Shown one piece after another: positions 35,764 through 43,265 of a stretch of 50,064 nucleotides of DNA. The notes below the pieces were generated by a model. It worked only from the letters and a program-made list of their open reading frames with translations, searched no databases and was not told where the DNA came from. Numbering within the stretch: position 1 is the stretch's first letter; every line of letters starts with the position of its first letter. Position numbers and translations under genes: made by a program. Origin of the DNA: Bacteroidota bacterium (lineage in GTDB: Bacteria > Bacteroidota > Bacteroidia > Flavobacteriales > Schleiferiaceae); the NCBI GenBank assembly GCA_003385605.1, contig QQUU01000003.1:1-50064 (forward strand), given 5' to 3'.

Positions 35764-35790
35764 AAAAAGGCGCCCCACGGGCGCCTTTTT
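35764..35790. terminator. Bidirectional intrinsic terminator between convergent operons
   Basis: AAAAAGGCGCCC / GGGCGCCTTTTT at 35764-35790. The A and T tracts on either side let it work on both strands: for the efflux operon on the plus strand and for the scoAB-lipoprotein operon on the minus strand. Confidence 0.88.
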
Positions 35791-35792
35791 AT

Positions 35793-36176
35793 TTAGTTCG
35801 CGGAACATTTATACTCGTTACCGCCAATATCAAACCAGAGTTGATTCCTGGTCAATTTTGAGATGTCGATTTCACCCATATTATCGATGATGACCCCTCT
35901 CTTATCATTGTTCCAGTACCAATAGCGTGTCTGAGAGCTAAATGTGCCGTTGTTTTCGGTGATCATATCTACTTCTCCATCTTCTTCGAAGTCCCAATAA
36001 GTATTGGAAGGATATGCCTGTCCGTTTAACTCATCCAATTGCCATTCTCGGCACAGCCGGTATTCTTTCGTAAATGGACTGACCAATGGACCGTTGTCGT
36101 ATTTACTACAACCTTGTAGTACTAGAGCAAATCCACCAAAGGCGCATGCCACTAAAAGTTTAAATGATTTTGTCAT
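35793..36176 (-). CDS. Small lipoprotein (lipocalin-like), unknown function
   Basis: 127 residues with a lipoprotein signal (FALVLQGCSKYDNG, Cys near residue 23). The body has REWQLDELNGQAYPSN near 43 and YWYWNNDKRGVIID near 84, then IDISKLTRNQLWF, a pattern common in small lipocalin-like lipoproteins of Bacteroidota. It starts 9 bases after scoB and is probably co-transcribed with the CoA-transferase genes, though no functional link is evident. Confidence 0.78.
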   Translation of the reverse strand: MTKSFKLLVACAFGGFALVLQGCSKYDNGPLVSPFTKEYRLCREWQLDELNGQAYPSNTYWDFEEDGEVDMITENNGTFSSQTRYWYWNNDKRGVIIDNMGEIDISKLTRNQLWFDIGGNEYKCSAN

Positions 36177-36185
36177 TCTGTCCTG

Positions 36186-36845
36186 TTACAATTTCATCTC
36201 AGGAACATCGCCGTCAACGACCAATCGTCCGGCAGTCTTCTCCTGAATTTCTTCAACACTAACCCCTGGAGCTCGTTCTAAGAGCACGAACCCGCGATCA
36301 GGGTCTACCTCCAACACAGCAAGGTCAGTGACAATCTTTTTAACGCATGCCACACCAGTTAGTGGAAGCGAACAAGCAGAAAGCAGCTTGCTTTCCCCGC
36401 GTCTATTTGTGTGTTGCATGGCCACGATGATGTTCTCCGCTGAAGCCACCAAATCCATGGCGCCGCCCATTCCCTTGACCATTTTGCCAGGTATCTTCCA
36501 GTTGGCAATATCTCCGCCGTCGCTGACCTCCATAGCACCCAATACAGTGAGTTGCACGTGCTGGCCACGGATCATGGCAAAGCTGGTGGCACTCGAAAAG
36601 AACGAAGCCCCTGGCATTGCCGTGATGGTTTGCTTTCCGGCGTTGATTAAATCGGCATCTTCTTCTCCTTCAACAGGGAAGGGGCCCATGCCCAAAATGC
36701 CGTTCTCACTTTGAAATTCAATGTTAATGCCCTCTGGAATGTGGTTGGCCACCAATGTTGGAATGCCAATACCGAGGTTCACGTACCATCCGTCGCGCAG
36801 TTCCTGTGCAATGCGCTGTGCGATTTGATCTTTACTCAATCCCAT
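36186..36845 (-). CDS. scoB: Succinyl-CoA:3-ketoacid CoA-transferase, subunit B
   Basis: 219 residues from the ATG at 36845, one base after the scoA stop; a start at 36863 would overlap scoA and add six residues. Catalytic glutamate E47 is in EFQSENGILGMGP. Other family marks are WYVNLGIGIPTLVANHIPEG near 20, and GAMDLVASAENIIVAMQHTN. With subunit A it moves CoA from succinyl-CoA to acetoacetate, giving acetoacetyl-CoA. This is the step that activates the acetoacetate released by fumarylacetoacetase, encoded just upstream. A butyrate/acetate or 3-oxoadipate CoA-transferase is a family alternative. Confidence 0.9.
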   Translation of the reverse strand: MGLSKDQIAQRIAQELRDGWYVNLGIGIPTLVANHIPEGINIEFQSENGILGMGPFPVEGEEDADLINAGKQTITAMPGASFFSSATSFAMIRGQHVQLTVLGAMEVSDGGDIANWKIPGKMVKGMGGAMDLVASAENIIVAMQHTNRRGESKLLSACSLPLTGVACVKKIVTDLAVLEVDPDRGFVLLERAPGVSVEEIQEKTAGRLVVDGDVPEMKL

Positions 36846-36846
36846 A

Positions 36847-37566
36847 CTATTCAGCTTTTGCACGCACGGTGCGTTGTTCTATTCGTTTCTCGTAATCGGT
36901 ACCCTGGAAAATGCGTTGCACGAAAATGCCCGGCACATGAATATCATTCGGGTCCAATTCTCCCACTTCAACCAATTCCTCTACCTCAGCCACGGTAATT
37001 TTACCAGCCATGGCCATCATTGGGTTGAAGTTTCTTGCGGTCCCTTTAAAAATCAAGTTCCCCGCTTTATCTCCTTTCCAAGCTTTGACAAAGGCGAAAG
37101 GCGCATCAAAGGCATGTTCGAGGATGTGTGGTTTGCCGTTAAATACGCGCACTTCCTTGCCTTCGGCCACTTCTGTTCCATATCCGGCAGGGGTAAAGAA
37201 GGCCGGTATGCCCGCGCCTGCGGCGCGGCAGCGCTCTGCAAGGGTGCCTTGCGGAACGAGGTCCACCTCTAGCTCTCCAGATAACATCTGGCGCTCGAAC
37301 TCATCGTTCTCTCCGACGTACGAAGCAATCATTTTTACGATTTGGCGGGTCTTCAATAATAGGCCCAAACCAAAATCGTCCACCCCAGCATTGTTTGAAA
37401 TGCAGGTGATGCCAGTGGTGCCTTTATCGCGAATGGCTGCAATGGAATTTTCGGGAATCCCACACAATCCAAAGCCGCCGAACATTACGGTCATATTATC
37501 CTCCAAGCCGTCCAATGCTGCATGAGCGTCGGAAACCACTTTAGAGATGTAGTTTTTCTGTGACAT
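36847..37566 (-). CDS. scoA: Succinyl-CoA:3-ketoacid CoA-transferase, subunit A
   Basis: 239 residues. Typical segments are [20 protein letters not shown] near 25, the oxyanion/CoA region [15 protein letters not shown] near 57, and [20 protein letters not shown] with [15 protein letters not shown] near 102-133. It partners scoB, encoded one base downstream. The pair lies after the tyrosine-degradation genes but behind a terminator, so it can be expressed separately and also serve other sources of ketone bodies. Confidence 0.9.
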   Translation of the reverse strand: MSQKNYISKVVSDAHAALDGLEDNMTVMFGGFGLCGIPENSIAAIRDKGTTGITCISNNAGVDDFGLGLLLKTRQIVKMIASYVGENDEFERQMLSGELEVDLVPQGTLAERCRAAGAGIPAFFTPAGYGTEVAEGKEVRVFNGKPHILEHAFDAPFAFVKAWKGDKAGNLIFKGTARNFNPMMAMAGKITVAEVEELVEVGELDPNDIHVPGIFVQRIFQGTDYEKRIEQRTVRAKAE

Positions 37567-37599
37567 ATTTTGGGTTAATTAGGTCGATTAAAAGGTAAG

Positions 37600-37635
37600 A
37601 AAAAAGCCCCTTCATTGTTCGAACAACGAAGAGGC
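37600..37635 (-). terminator. Intrinsic terminator of the hmgA-hppD-fahA operon
   Basis: The long near-perfect inverted repeat GCCCCTTCATTGTTC / GAACAACGAAGAGGC (37606-37635) is followed on the minus strand by TTTTTT. It lies 14 bases after the fahA stop and separates the operon from scoAB. Confidence 0.88.
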
Positions 37636-37649
37636 GTTACCTCAATTTC

Positions 37650-38930
37650 TTAATCTTCAATGGCCGGAAGAATCTTCGTGCTTACCTCGCCAAAACCGAT
37701 GCGAACCTGGCCATTTTCGCAATGGCCGCGCATGCTAATGGTATCCCCGTCTTCAATGAAGGTACGTGTATCTCCGGTATCCAAAGTAATGGGCTCTTTA
37801 CCCGCCCAGCTCAGCTCCAACATAGAGCCATAGCTGTCTTTCGACTTTCCGGAAATGGTCCCTGAAGCCATCATATCGCCGGCATTAATGTTACAACCGT
37901 TCACGGTGTGATGCGCAAGCTGCTGGCGCTGGTTCCAGTACATGTATTTATAGTTCGAACGTGAAATCACGGTCCCTTCTTTTCCTTCCGGGGCCAATTC
38001 CACTTCCAACTTGATATCATAGTTATTCTTGCCTTCCGTTTTCAAATACGGAAGCACAGGCGGATCCTGCAGCGGTCCCTCCACTTTAAAGGGCTCCAAA
38101 GCATCCATGGTCACCACCCAGGGGCTGATGCTTGATCCAAAGTTCTTTCCAAGGAACGGGCCTAGCGGTACATATTCCCACTTTTGAATGTCACGGGCGC
38201 TCCAGTCATTGAACAACACCATGCCGAAGATGTATTCATCGGCTTCCTCTGCTTTGATGCGGTGCCCCATAGGCTTGCCTTCACCGGTTATAAAAGCCAA
38301 TTCAAGCTCGAAATCCATGCGGATACTTGGACCAAAAGTCGGTGCATCGGCACCCGGTGCCATACGCTGTCCTTTCGGGCGGTGTAAATCCACGCCGCTA
38401 ATCACAATAGAAGAACTTCTTCCGTGATAGCCTACAGGAATATGCTTCCAGTTAGGCAACAGTGCATTGTCAGGATCACGGAACATCTTTCCTACGTTGG
38501 TTGCATGCTCGATAGAGCTGTAGAAGTCTGTATAATCTTGCACAAAGACAGGCATGAGCATCTGCACTTGGCTTACTGGGAACAGTGCTTTGTTTTGATG
38601 TGCAACATTACCCTTTAGGGCGTCATTATTCTCGTCAAAAATTTCAGCCAATCTGTTGCGTACCGCTCTCCAAACCGGTCGACCTAGGGCAATAAAATCA
38701 TTCAATGTGTCTTGTAAGAACACATCATCCGGTAGATCTATGCCGTCAAAATAGCCGAGCTGATGGAGAACGCTCAGGTCAATCGCAGTATCCCCGATAC
38801 GTGTTCCAGTAGTAATGATATCGTCTTCGGGAATGAATACCCCGAACGGTAGGTTTTGAATGGGGAAATCGCTTCCTGCTGGTACAGGAATCCAACTCTT
38901 TCTCGAAGGGTCGTTTGCTAGTAGGTTCAT
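37650..38930 (-). CDS. fahA: Fumarylacetoacetase
   Basis: 426 residues, matching the family. It hydrolyses fumarylacetoacetate to fumarate and acetoacetate, the last step of the homogentisate pathway. Visible features are the N-terminal FAH domain (LPFGVFIPEDD near 27, RIGDTAIDLSVL near 45), the catalytic histidine in HIPVGYHGRSSSIV near 162-176, the metal-binding acidic residues in DFELELAFITGEG near 206 and ILFNDWSARDIQKWEY-type sequence (FNDWSARDIQKWEYVPLGPF) near 240. It is third in the operon hmgA-hppD-fahA and starts 17 bases after hppD. Confidence 0.95.
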   Translation of the reverse strand: MNLLANDPSRKSWIPVPAGSDFPIQNLPFGVFIPEDDIITTGTRIGDTAIDLSVLHQLGYFDGIDLPDDVFLQDTLNDFIALGRPVWRAVRNRLAEIFDENNDALKGNVAHQNKALFPVSQVQMLMPVFVQDYTDFYSSIEHATNVGKMFRDPDNALLPNWKHIPVGYHGRSSSIVISGVDLHRPKGQRMAPGADAPTFGPSIRMDFELELAFITGEGKPMGHRIKAEEADEYIFGMVLFNDWSARDIQKWEYVPLGPFLGKNFGSSISPWVVTMDALEPFKVEGPLQDPPVLPYLKTEGKNNYDIKLEVELAPEGKEGTVISRSNYKYMYWNQRQQLAHHTVNGCNINAGDMMASGTISGKSKDSYGSMLELSWAGKEPITLDTGDTRTFIEDGDTISMRGHCENGQVRIGFGEVSTKILPAIED

Positions 38931-38947
38931 TAATTCGTGTATTTGGG

Positions 38948-40072
38948 TTAGAGGGTTCCTCGGTTTTCTTGTTCTCGCTCTATCGCTTCAAACAGGGCTT
39001 TAAAGTTCCCTTTTCCAAAGCTGGTTGCACCCTTGCGCTGAATGATTTCAATGAAGACGGTCGGGCGGTCCATGAGTGGCTTGGTGAACAGCTGAAGCAA
39101 GTAGCCTTCATCATCGCGGTCAACGAGAATTTTGTATTTCTTCAATACCTCCATGTCTTCATCGATTGCGCCAACGCGGTCCTTGAGATCATCATAGTAG
39201 GTATCCGGAACATCTAGGAACTCCACGCCGCGCTCACGCAGCTCGTGAATGGTGTGAATGATGTTATCCGTGGCTAGGGCCAAATGCTGCACGCCGGCGC
39301 CGTTGTAGAAGTTGATGTACTCTTCAATCTGCGAGCGTTTCTTGCCTTCTGCCGGCTCATTGATTGGGAATTTGATGCGGCCGTTGCCGTTGGACATCAC
39401 CTTAGACATCAACGCGGTATATTCCGTCGAGATGTCTTTGTCGTCGAAAGAGATGATTTGAGAGAATCCCATAACCTCGGCATAGAATTTCACCCAAGTG
39501 TTCATCTGACCCCAGTCTACATTACCCACCATATGGTCAATGTATTTCAGGCCAACCGGTCCTGGCTGGTATTTTGGACTGCGGGCAACGTATCCTGGCA
39601 AAAAGGGTCCGTCGTAATCGTTGCGCTCTACAAACATGTGCACCGTCTCACCATAGGTGTAAATCCCAGAGGTCACTACCTTACCATTGGTATCCTCGAT
39701 TACTTTGGGCTCTTGGTAAGGCTTCGCACCGCGCTTGGTGGTTTCTTCAAATGCCTTGGTTGCATCGGGCACCCAAAGCGCCACAAACTTCACTCCGTCA
39801 CCATGGTCATTGAGGTGTCTGTTGATGTCGCTGTCTTTCACCATAGAAGAGGTGATTACCAAGCGAATTTTATCTTGTTGCAGTACGTAAGAAGTGCGGT
39901 CCGTTACGCCGGTTTCTAGTCCGGCATAAGCTACTTCCTGGAAGCCAAAAGCGGTTTTAAAGTAATAGGCGCTTTGCTTGGCGTTACCCACGTAGATTTC
40001 TACGTGATCCGTACCCCAAAGTTCCAAGAAATCTTGGGCGTCTTCGTATTGTTTAGGTAATGTGTTGGTCAT
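38948..40072 (-). CDS. hppD: 4-hydroxyphenylpyruvate dioxygenase
   Basis: 374 residues with two vicinal-oxygen-chelate domains. The iron ligands are visible in the second domain: H180 in LKYIDHMVGNV, H263 in GVQHLALATDN and E342 in VFIEIIQRKG. The C-terminal GKGNFKALFEAIEREQ helix, which closes the active site, is intact. It converts 4-hydroxyphenylpyruvate to homogentisate. It lies 9 bases after hmgA and 17 bases before fahA in the same operon. Confidence 0.96.
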   Translation of the reverse strand: MTNTLPKQYEDAQDFLELWGTDHVEIYVGNAKQSAYYFKTAFGFQEVAYAGLETGVTDRTSYVLQQDKIRLVITSSMVKDSDINRHLNDHGDGVKFVALWVPDATKAFEETTKRGAKPYQEPKVIEDTNGKVVTSGIYTYGETVHMFVERNDYDGPFLPGYVARSPKYQPGPVGLKYIDHMVGNVDWGQMNTWVKFYAEVMGFSQIISFDDKDISTEYTALMSKVMSNGNGRIKFPINEPAEGKKRSQIEEYINFYNGAGVQHLALATDNIIHTIHELRERGVEFLDVPDTYYDDLKDRVGAIDEDMEVLKKYKILVDRDDEGYLLQLFTKPLMDRPTVFIEIIQRKGATSFGKGNFKALFEAIEREQENRGTL

Positions 40073-40081
40073 TGCAATAGG

Positions 40082-41239
40082 TTATTTGATCCAGCTCTTG
40101 TGGTACTCACCAGCATCAAGAGCGAGGGCTTGTTCTGTTATTTTCAGTGGCGCAAAAGTATCGACCATTACGGCCAATTCTAGCGTTTCCTTTTTCCCAA
40201 TGCTCGCCTCGTAGGTGCCAGGGTGTGGCCCGTGAGGGATGCCTGCGGGGTGTAATGTAATCTGTCCCCGTCCAATGTTGTTGCGCGACATGAAATCTCC
40301 GTCTACATAATACAGGACTTCATCAGAATCAATGTTGCTGTGGTTGTATGGGGCTGGGATCGATTCTGGATGGTAGTCGTACAGACGCGGTACAAACGAA
40401 CAGATGACAAACGCACCAGTCTCGAAGGTCTGGTGTACCGGTGGCGGTTGGTGAACACGCCCAGTAATCGGTTCAAAATCGTGAATACTGAAGGCATACG
40501 GGTAATTAAAACCGTCCCAACCTACAACGCCAAATGGATGAGCAGCATAGGTATAGGTGTGCAGCATATCTTCTTTCTTCACCTTCATGGTAAAGTCTCC
40601 TAGTTCATCATGGGCGGCACCCAAGACGGGTGTACGCAGATCGCGCTCACAATACGGACTGTGCTCGAGCAATTGCCCAAACCAGTTGCGGTAACGCTTC
40701 GGAGAATATACTGGGTGGCTACTCTCGATGATAAAGAACCTATTGGCAGAAGTAGTAAAGTGAAACTGCTGAATCATTCCCCGAGGAATCACTAAATAAT
40801 CTCCTTCAGAAAAAGCCAATTCTCCAAACTGTGTCTTCAACGTGCCGCTTCCCTCATGCACAAAAACCACCTCATCGTTCTGCGCATTCTTATAGAAGTA
40901 ATCCGTCATGGATGCTGTGGGGGCAGCAAGAGTGATGGTACAATCCTTATTGGTCAGGACGGGCACACGACTTTCTAGGTAATCCTCAGTTGGCTTTACA
41001 TCAAACCCTTTGAGTCTGTAGGCCTTCATATTTTTCTCAACGGCAATCTTCGGTGCAATGTCGATGCTTTCGCCCACCTCTTTCACCATGGTTGGCGGAT
41101 GATTGTGGTACAACAACGAGGACATGCCGTCAAAGCCTATAGTCCCGAAAAGTTCTTCATGATACAACTCCCCATTTTCCTTGCGGAACTGGGTATGACG
41201 CTTGTGTGGAAATTGTCCTTGCTTTTGATAAAACGGCAT
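40082..41239 (-). CDS. hmgA: Homogentisate 1,2-dioxygenase
   Basis: 385 residues, somewhat shorter than the human enzyme but normal for this bacterial group. It is a cupin-fold iron enzyme that opens homogentisate to maleylacetoacetate. Visible features are FVHEGSGTLKTQFGELAFSE near 126, GDYLVIPRGMIQQFHF near 147, VGWDGFNYPYAFSIHDFEPI near 239, and the iron-site region YNHSNIDSDEVLYYVDG near 298 with LHPAGIPHGPHPG near 331. It is the first gene of the operon and has a good promoter just upstream. Confidence 0.95.
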   Translation of the reverse strand: MPFYQKQGQFPHKRHTQFRKENGELYHEELFGTIGFDGMSSLLYHNHPPTMVKEVGESIDIAPKIAVEKNMKAYRLKGFDVKPTEDYLESRVPVLTNKDCTITLAAPTASMTDYFYKNAQNDEVVFVHEGSGTLKTQFGELAFSEGDYLVIPRGMIQQFHFTTSANRFFIIESSHPVYSPKRYRNWFGQLLEHSPYCERDLRTPVLGAAHDELGDFTMKVKKEDMLHTYTYAAHPFGVVGWDGFNYPYAFSIHDFEPITGRVHQPPPVHQTFETGAFVICSFVPRLYDYHPESIPAPYNHSNIDSDEVLYYVDGDFMSRNNIGRGQITLHPAGIPHGPHPGTYEASIGKKETLELAVMVDTFAPLKITEQALALDAGEYHKSWIK

Positions 41240-41272
41240 AGGATTGACTCTTTAGTTTGTGCGGGTTCCCTA

Positions 41273-41302
41273 CAAATATACACTACTTTAGAGGAGTTAA
41301 AA
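41273..41302 (-). promoter_or_regulatory. Promoter of the hmgA-hppD-fahA operon
   Basis: On the minus strand TATATTTG (41273-41280) is a perfect TAnnTTTG -7 element. Nineteen bases upstream is TTT in place of TTG (41300-41302). Transcription would start near 41267, giving a leader of about 28 bases before the hmgA ATG at 41239. Confidence 0.65.
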
Positions 41303-41310
41303 TCTCACCT

Positions 41311-42084
41311 ATGTCATTGCATAAAGACCTTGGAAAACAACTGTTCGATTCTTTGAATTCTGGCCAGAGCATTGCACCTATCCGTGACCACATCGATAAT
41401 AATGTGGATGCCGCTTACGCTGTGCAGAAAGAGCTGGTTGCCCTTCGCAAGGAAAGAGGCGAGAAAGTAGTGGGAAAAAAGATCGGTTTGACGTCTTTTG
41501 CAGTTCAAGAGCAGTTGGGTGTAGATCAACCGGATTACGGTATTCTATTCGACACCATGGACGTTTCGGCCAGCGGCACCTTTGATACGTCAAAAGCCAT
41601 ATTGCCAAAGGTGGAAGGCGAACTGACCTTTGTGCTTGGTAAAGACATCACTGCGAGCAATATTACTATGGCAATGCTCAAGGATGCCATTTCAGAAATC
41701 CATGCATCCATTGAAATTGTAGATTCTCGTGTTGAGGGCTGGAACATCCGTATTTCAGATACCATCGCTGATAATGCTTCAGGCTCGCATTTTATCATTG
41801 GCAAAGACTTTAAAACTTTGGAAGAAATGGATCCTTCGACTGCAATGATGCGTTTGTACAAAAACGGGGAATTAGAAAGCGAAGGAACGGGTAAAGCATG
41901 CATGGACAACCCACTAAATGCTGCCTTGTGGTTGGCGCAGAAAATGGCCGATCAGGGCGAACCATTGACCAAGGGCGAAGTTCTTTTATCTGGCGCCTTG
42001 GGGCCCATGGTACCCGTAGTTCAGGGCGATGAAATCACCTTGGAGATCGATGGGTTTGAATCTATTGCACTAACTTGTTCTTAA
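41311..42084 (+). CDS. 2-keto-4-pentenoate hydratase / 4-oxalocrotonate decarboxylase family protein
   Basis: 257 residues from the ATG at 41311, preceded by a GAGGAG ribosome binding site; the longer in-frame start at 41257 would extend through the promoter region. It belongs to the MhpD/XylJ/XylI group of the fumarylacetoacetase fold: GKKIGLTSFAVQEQLGVDQP near 55, KVEGELTFVLGKDI near 95, then IHASIEIVDSRVEGW and DTIADNASGSHFIIG near 148. Such enzymes hydrate 2-hydroxypentadienoate or decarboxylate 4-oxalocrotonate in meta-cleavage or kynurenine/2-aminomuconate routes; the two cannot be told apart here. It is divergent from hmgA with 71 bases between them. Its pathway partners are not in the window. 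Confidence 0.85.
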   Translation: MSLHKDLGKQLFDSLNSGQSIAPIRDHIDNNVDAAYAVQKELVALRKERGEKVVGKKIGLTSFAVQEQLGVDQPDYGILFDTMDVSASGTFDTSKAILPKVEGELTFVLGKDITASNITMAMLKDAISEIHASIEIVDSRVEGWNIRISDTIADNASGSHFIIGKDFKTLEEMDPSTAMMRLYKNGELESEGTGKACMDNPLNAALWLAQKMADQGEPLTKGEVLLSGALGPMVPVVQGDEITLEIDGFESIALTCS

Positions 42085-42086
42085 GA

Positions 42087-42755
42087 ATGAGAAAATTCCA
42101 ATTCGTTTTATTAATCCTCCTGGCTTCTACTTCGGCCTTCGCACAAGGAAAAGCATTTATCCCGGAACCGGGTGAGGGGGTAAGCTTTAACACCTCGTCG
42201 CTAATGGTTGTAGGTGCTGGGGGTTCTTTTGCACCCGCCTGGCAGGCAAATTCGCAAGAGGTGCAGCTTCTGCGTGAAACCACATTTGGGCTGACCCATT
42301 TCGGCGTGGCGTATGGAGTGGGATACAGCGGTCATTTCTACCACGGAAACTTACACATTGATGTTTCAGCGGACGGCAGTCAGACGCTTCAGAATTTGGA
42401 CGGTGAAGCCTACCTCTCAAATCGATTGGCCGCTGAATATGTGGACGGTGTGTTAGAATTTAGGTACCGTTCGACAGCCAATAACAAAGGACGATACAAC
42501 CGCTTTTACGTCGGTGCAATCGCTGGATATCGAGTAGATTCCTACGCCTACCTGAAAGCCGAAAATTACCGTGTGAAGTTTTACAATATTGGCGGGTTCA
42601 GTACCCTTCGATACGGCGCCTATCTAAAGGCAGGCCGAGGACCGTTCAACTTGTATTACTACTACGGCCTCAATCCAATTGTAGAATCCGGTGTATTGGT
42701 GCCAGAATTAGGGGCTGCGACGAGCCAGAACATCGGGCTGTCGATAACGCTATAG
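42087..42755 (+). CDS. Exported protein of unknown function, possible small outer-membrane beta-barrel
   Basis: 222 residues from the ATG at 42087, two bases after the hydratase stop; a TTG start at 42075 would overlap the hydratase gene. It has a signal peptide (VLLILLASTSAFAQ). The mature part alternates aromatic and polar residues (AYGVGYSGHFYHGNLHIDV near 76, RYNRFYVGAIAGYRVDSYAY near 136, PFNLYYYYGLNPI near 190) and ends SQNIGLSITL, as expected for a beta-barrel in the outer membrane. I do not recognise a family. Its stop codon touches that of the convergent DUF2480 gene. Confidence 0.72.
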   Translation: MRKFQFVLLILLASTSAFAQGKAFIPEPGEGVSFNTSSLMVVGAGGSFAPAWQANSQEVQLLRETTFGLTHFGVAYGVGYSGHFYHGNLHIDVSADGSQTLQNLDGEAYLSNRLAAEYVDGVLEFRYRSTANNKGRYNRFYVGAIAGYRVDSYAYLKAENYRVKFYNIGGFSTLRYGAYLKAGRGPFNLYYYYGLNPIVESGVLVPELGAATSQNIGLSITL

Positions 42756-43256
42756 TTATTTCAGGGGTACTGCGGAGCAGGCTTCCCCGTAGCTAATTTT
42801 CTTTGCGATCCCTTTGAGCGCATCTGCCGTTTGGATATAGGCATCTTGCGGAATGCGAGCATCGCCACATCCCTTGATGATGATCGGTTTTCCTTCGAAA
42901 GATGACCAATGTACTTGGGCCAACTTCCACCGATAGTACTGCGCAAAAAAGGCTTCCTCTGTCGGCGCCCAGAAACTCCGGATATTCCTATCACTAAGCT
43001 TTGAAGCGACCAAAATAGAGGCCCATGCGGGGAGTATGGCATCCGTAGAACAATGGATACGAACTGCGGCACCAACGAATGGGGAGTAATCGAAATCTTG
43101 AAGAGAAGCTCGAAACTCTTTTTCACGCAAAAGGTATCCTCCATCAAGGAACTGAGCAATATCTAGTTGCTCCACCCTTGCAGGTAGGTAGTCTTCAAGA
43201 TTGAAGGTAATTAGTGGGCTCTGCGCGACTTTGTTTACGATTTCCCCCTCGGCCAT
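42756..43256 (-). CDS. DUF2480 family protein
   Basis: 166 residues, no signal peptide. It matches DUF2480, a family of unknown function found mainly in Bacteroidota: VNKVAQSPLITFNLEDYLPA near 8, an N-terminal GGYLLREKEFRASLQDFDYS near 40 and a conserved VRIHCSTDAILPAWA near 66, then a C-terminal KGCGDARIPQDAYIQTADAL near 129. The conserved Cys and His residues hint at metal binding, which is unproven. It starts 9 bases after mvaS and is probably co-transcribed with it. Confidence 0.85.
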   Translation of the reverse strand: MAEGEIVNKVAQSPLITFNLEDYLPARVEQLDIAQFLDGGYLLREKEFRASLQDFDYSPFVGAAVRIHCSTDAILPAWASILVASKLSDRNIRSFWAPTEEAFFAQYYRWKLAQVHWSSFEGKPIIIKGCGDARIPQDAYIQTADALKGIAKKISYGEACSAVPLK

Positions 43257-43265
43257 AACAACGGA

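Noticed and set aside
39284-39919. 211-codon open frame opposite hppD
   Set aside because: hppD on the other strand has all iron ligands and full length; this frame has no domain or plausible start context.
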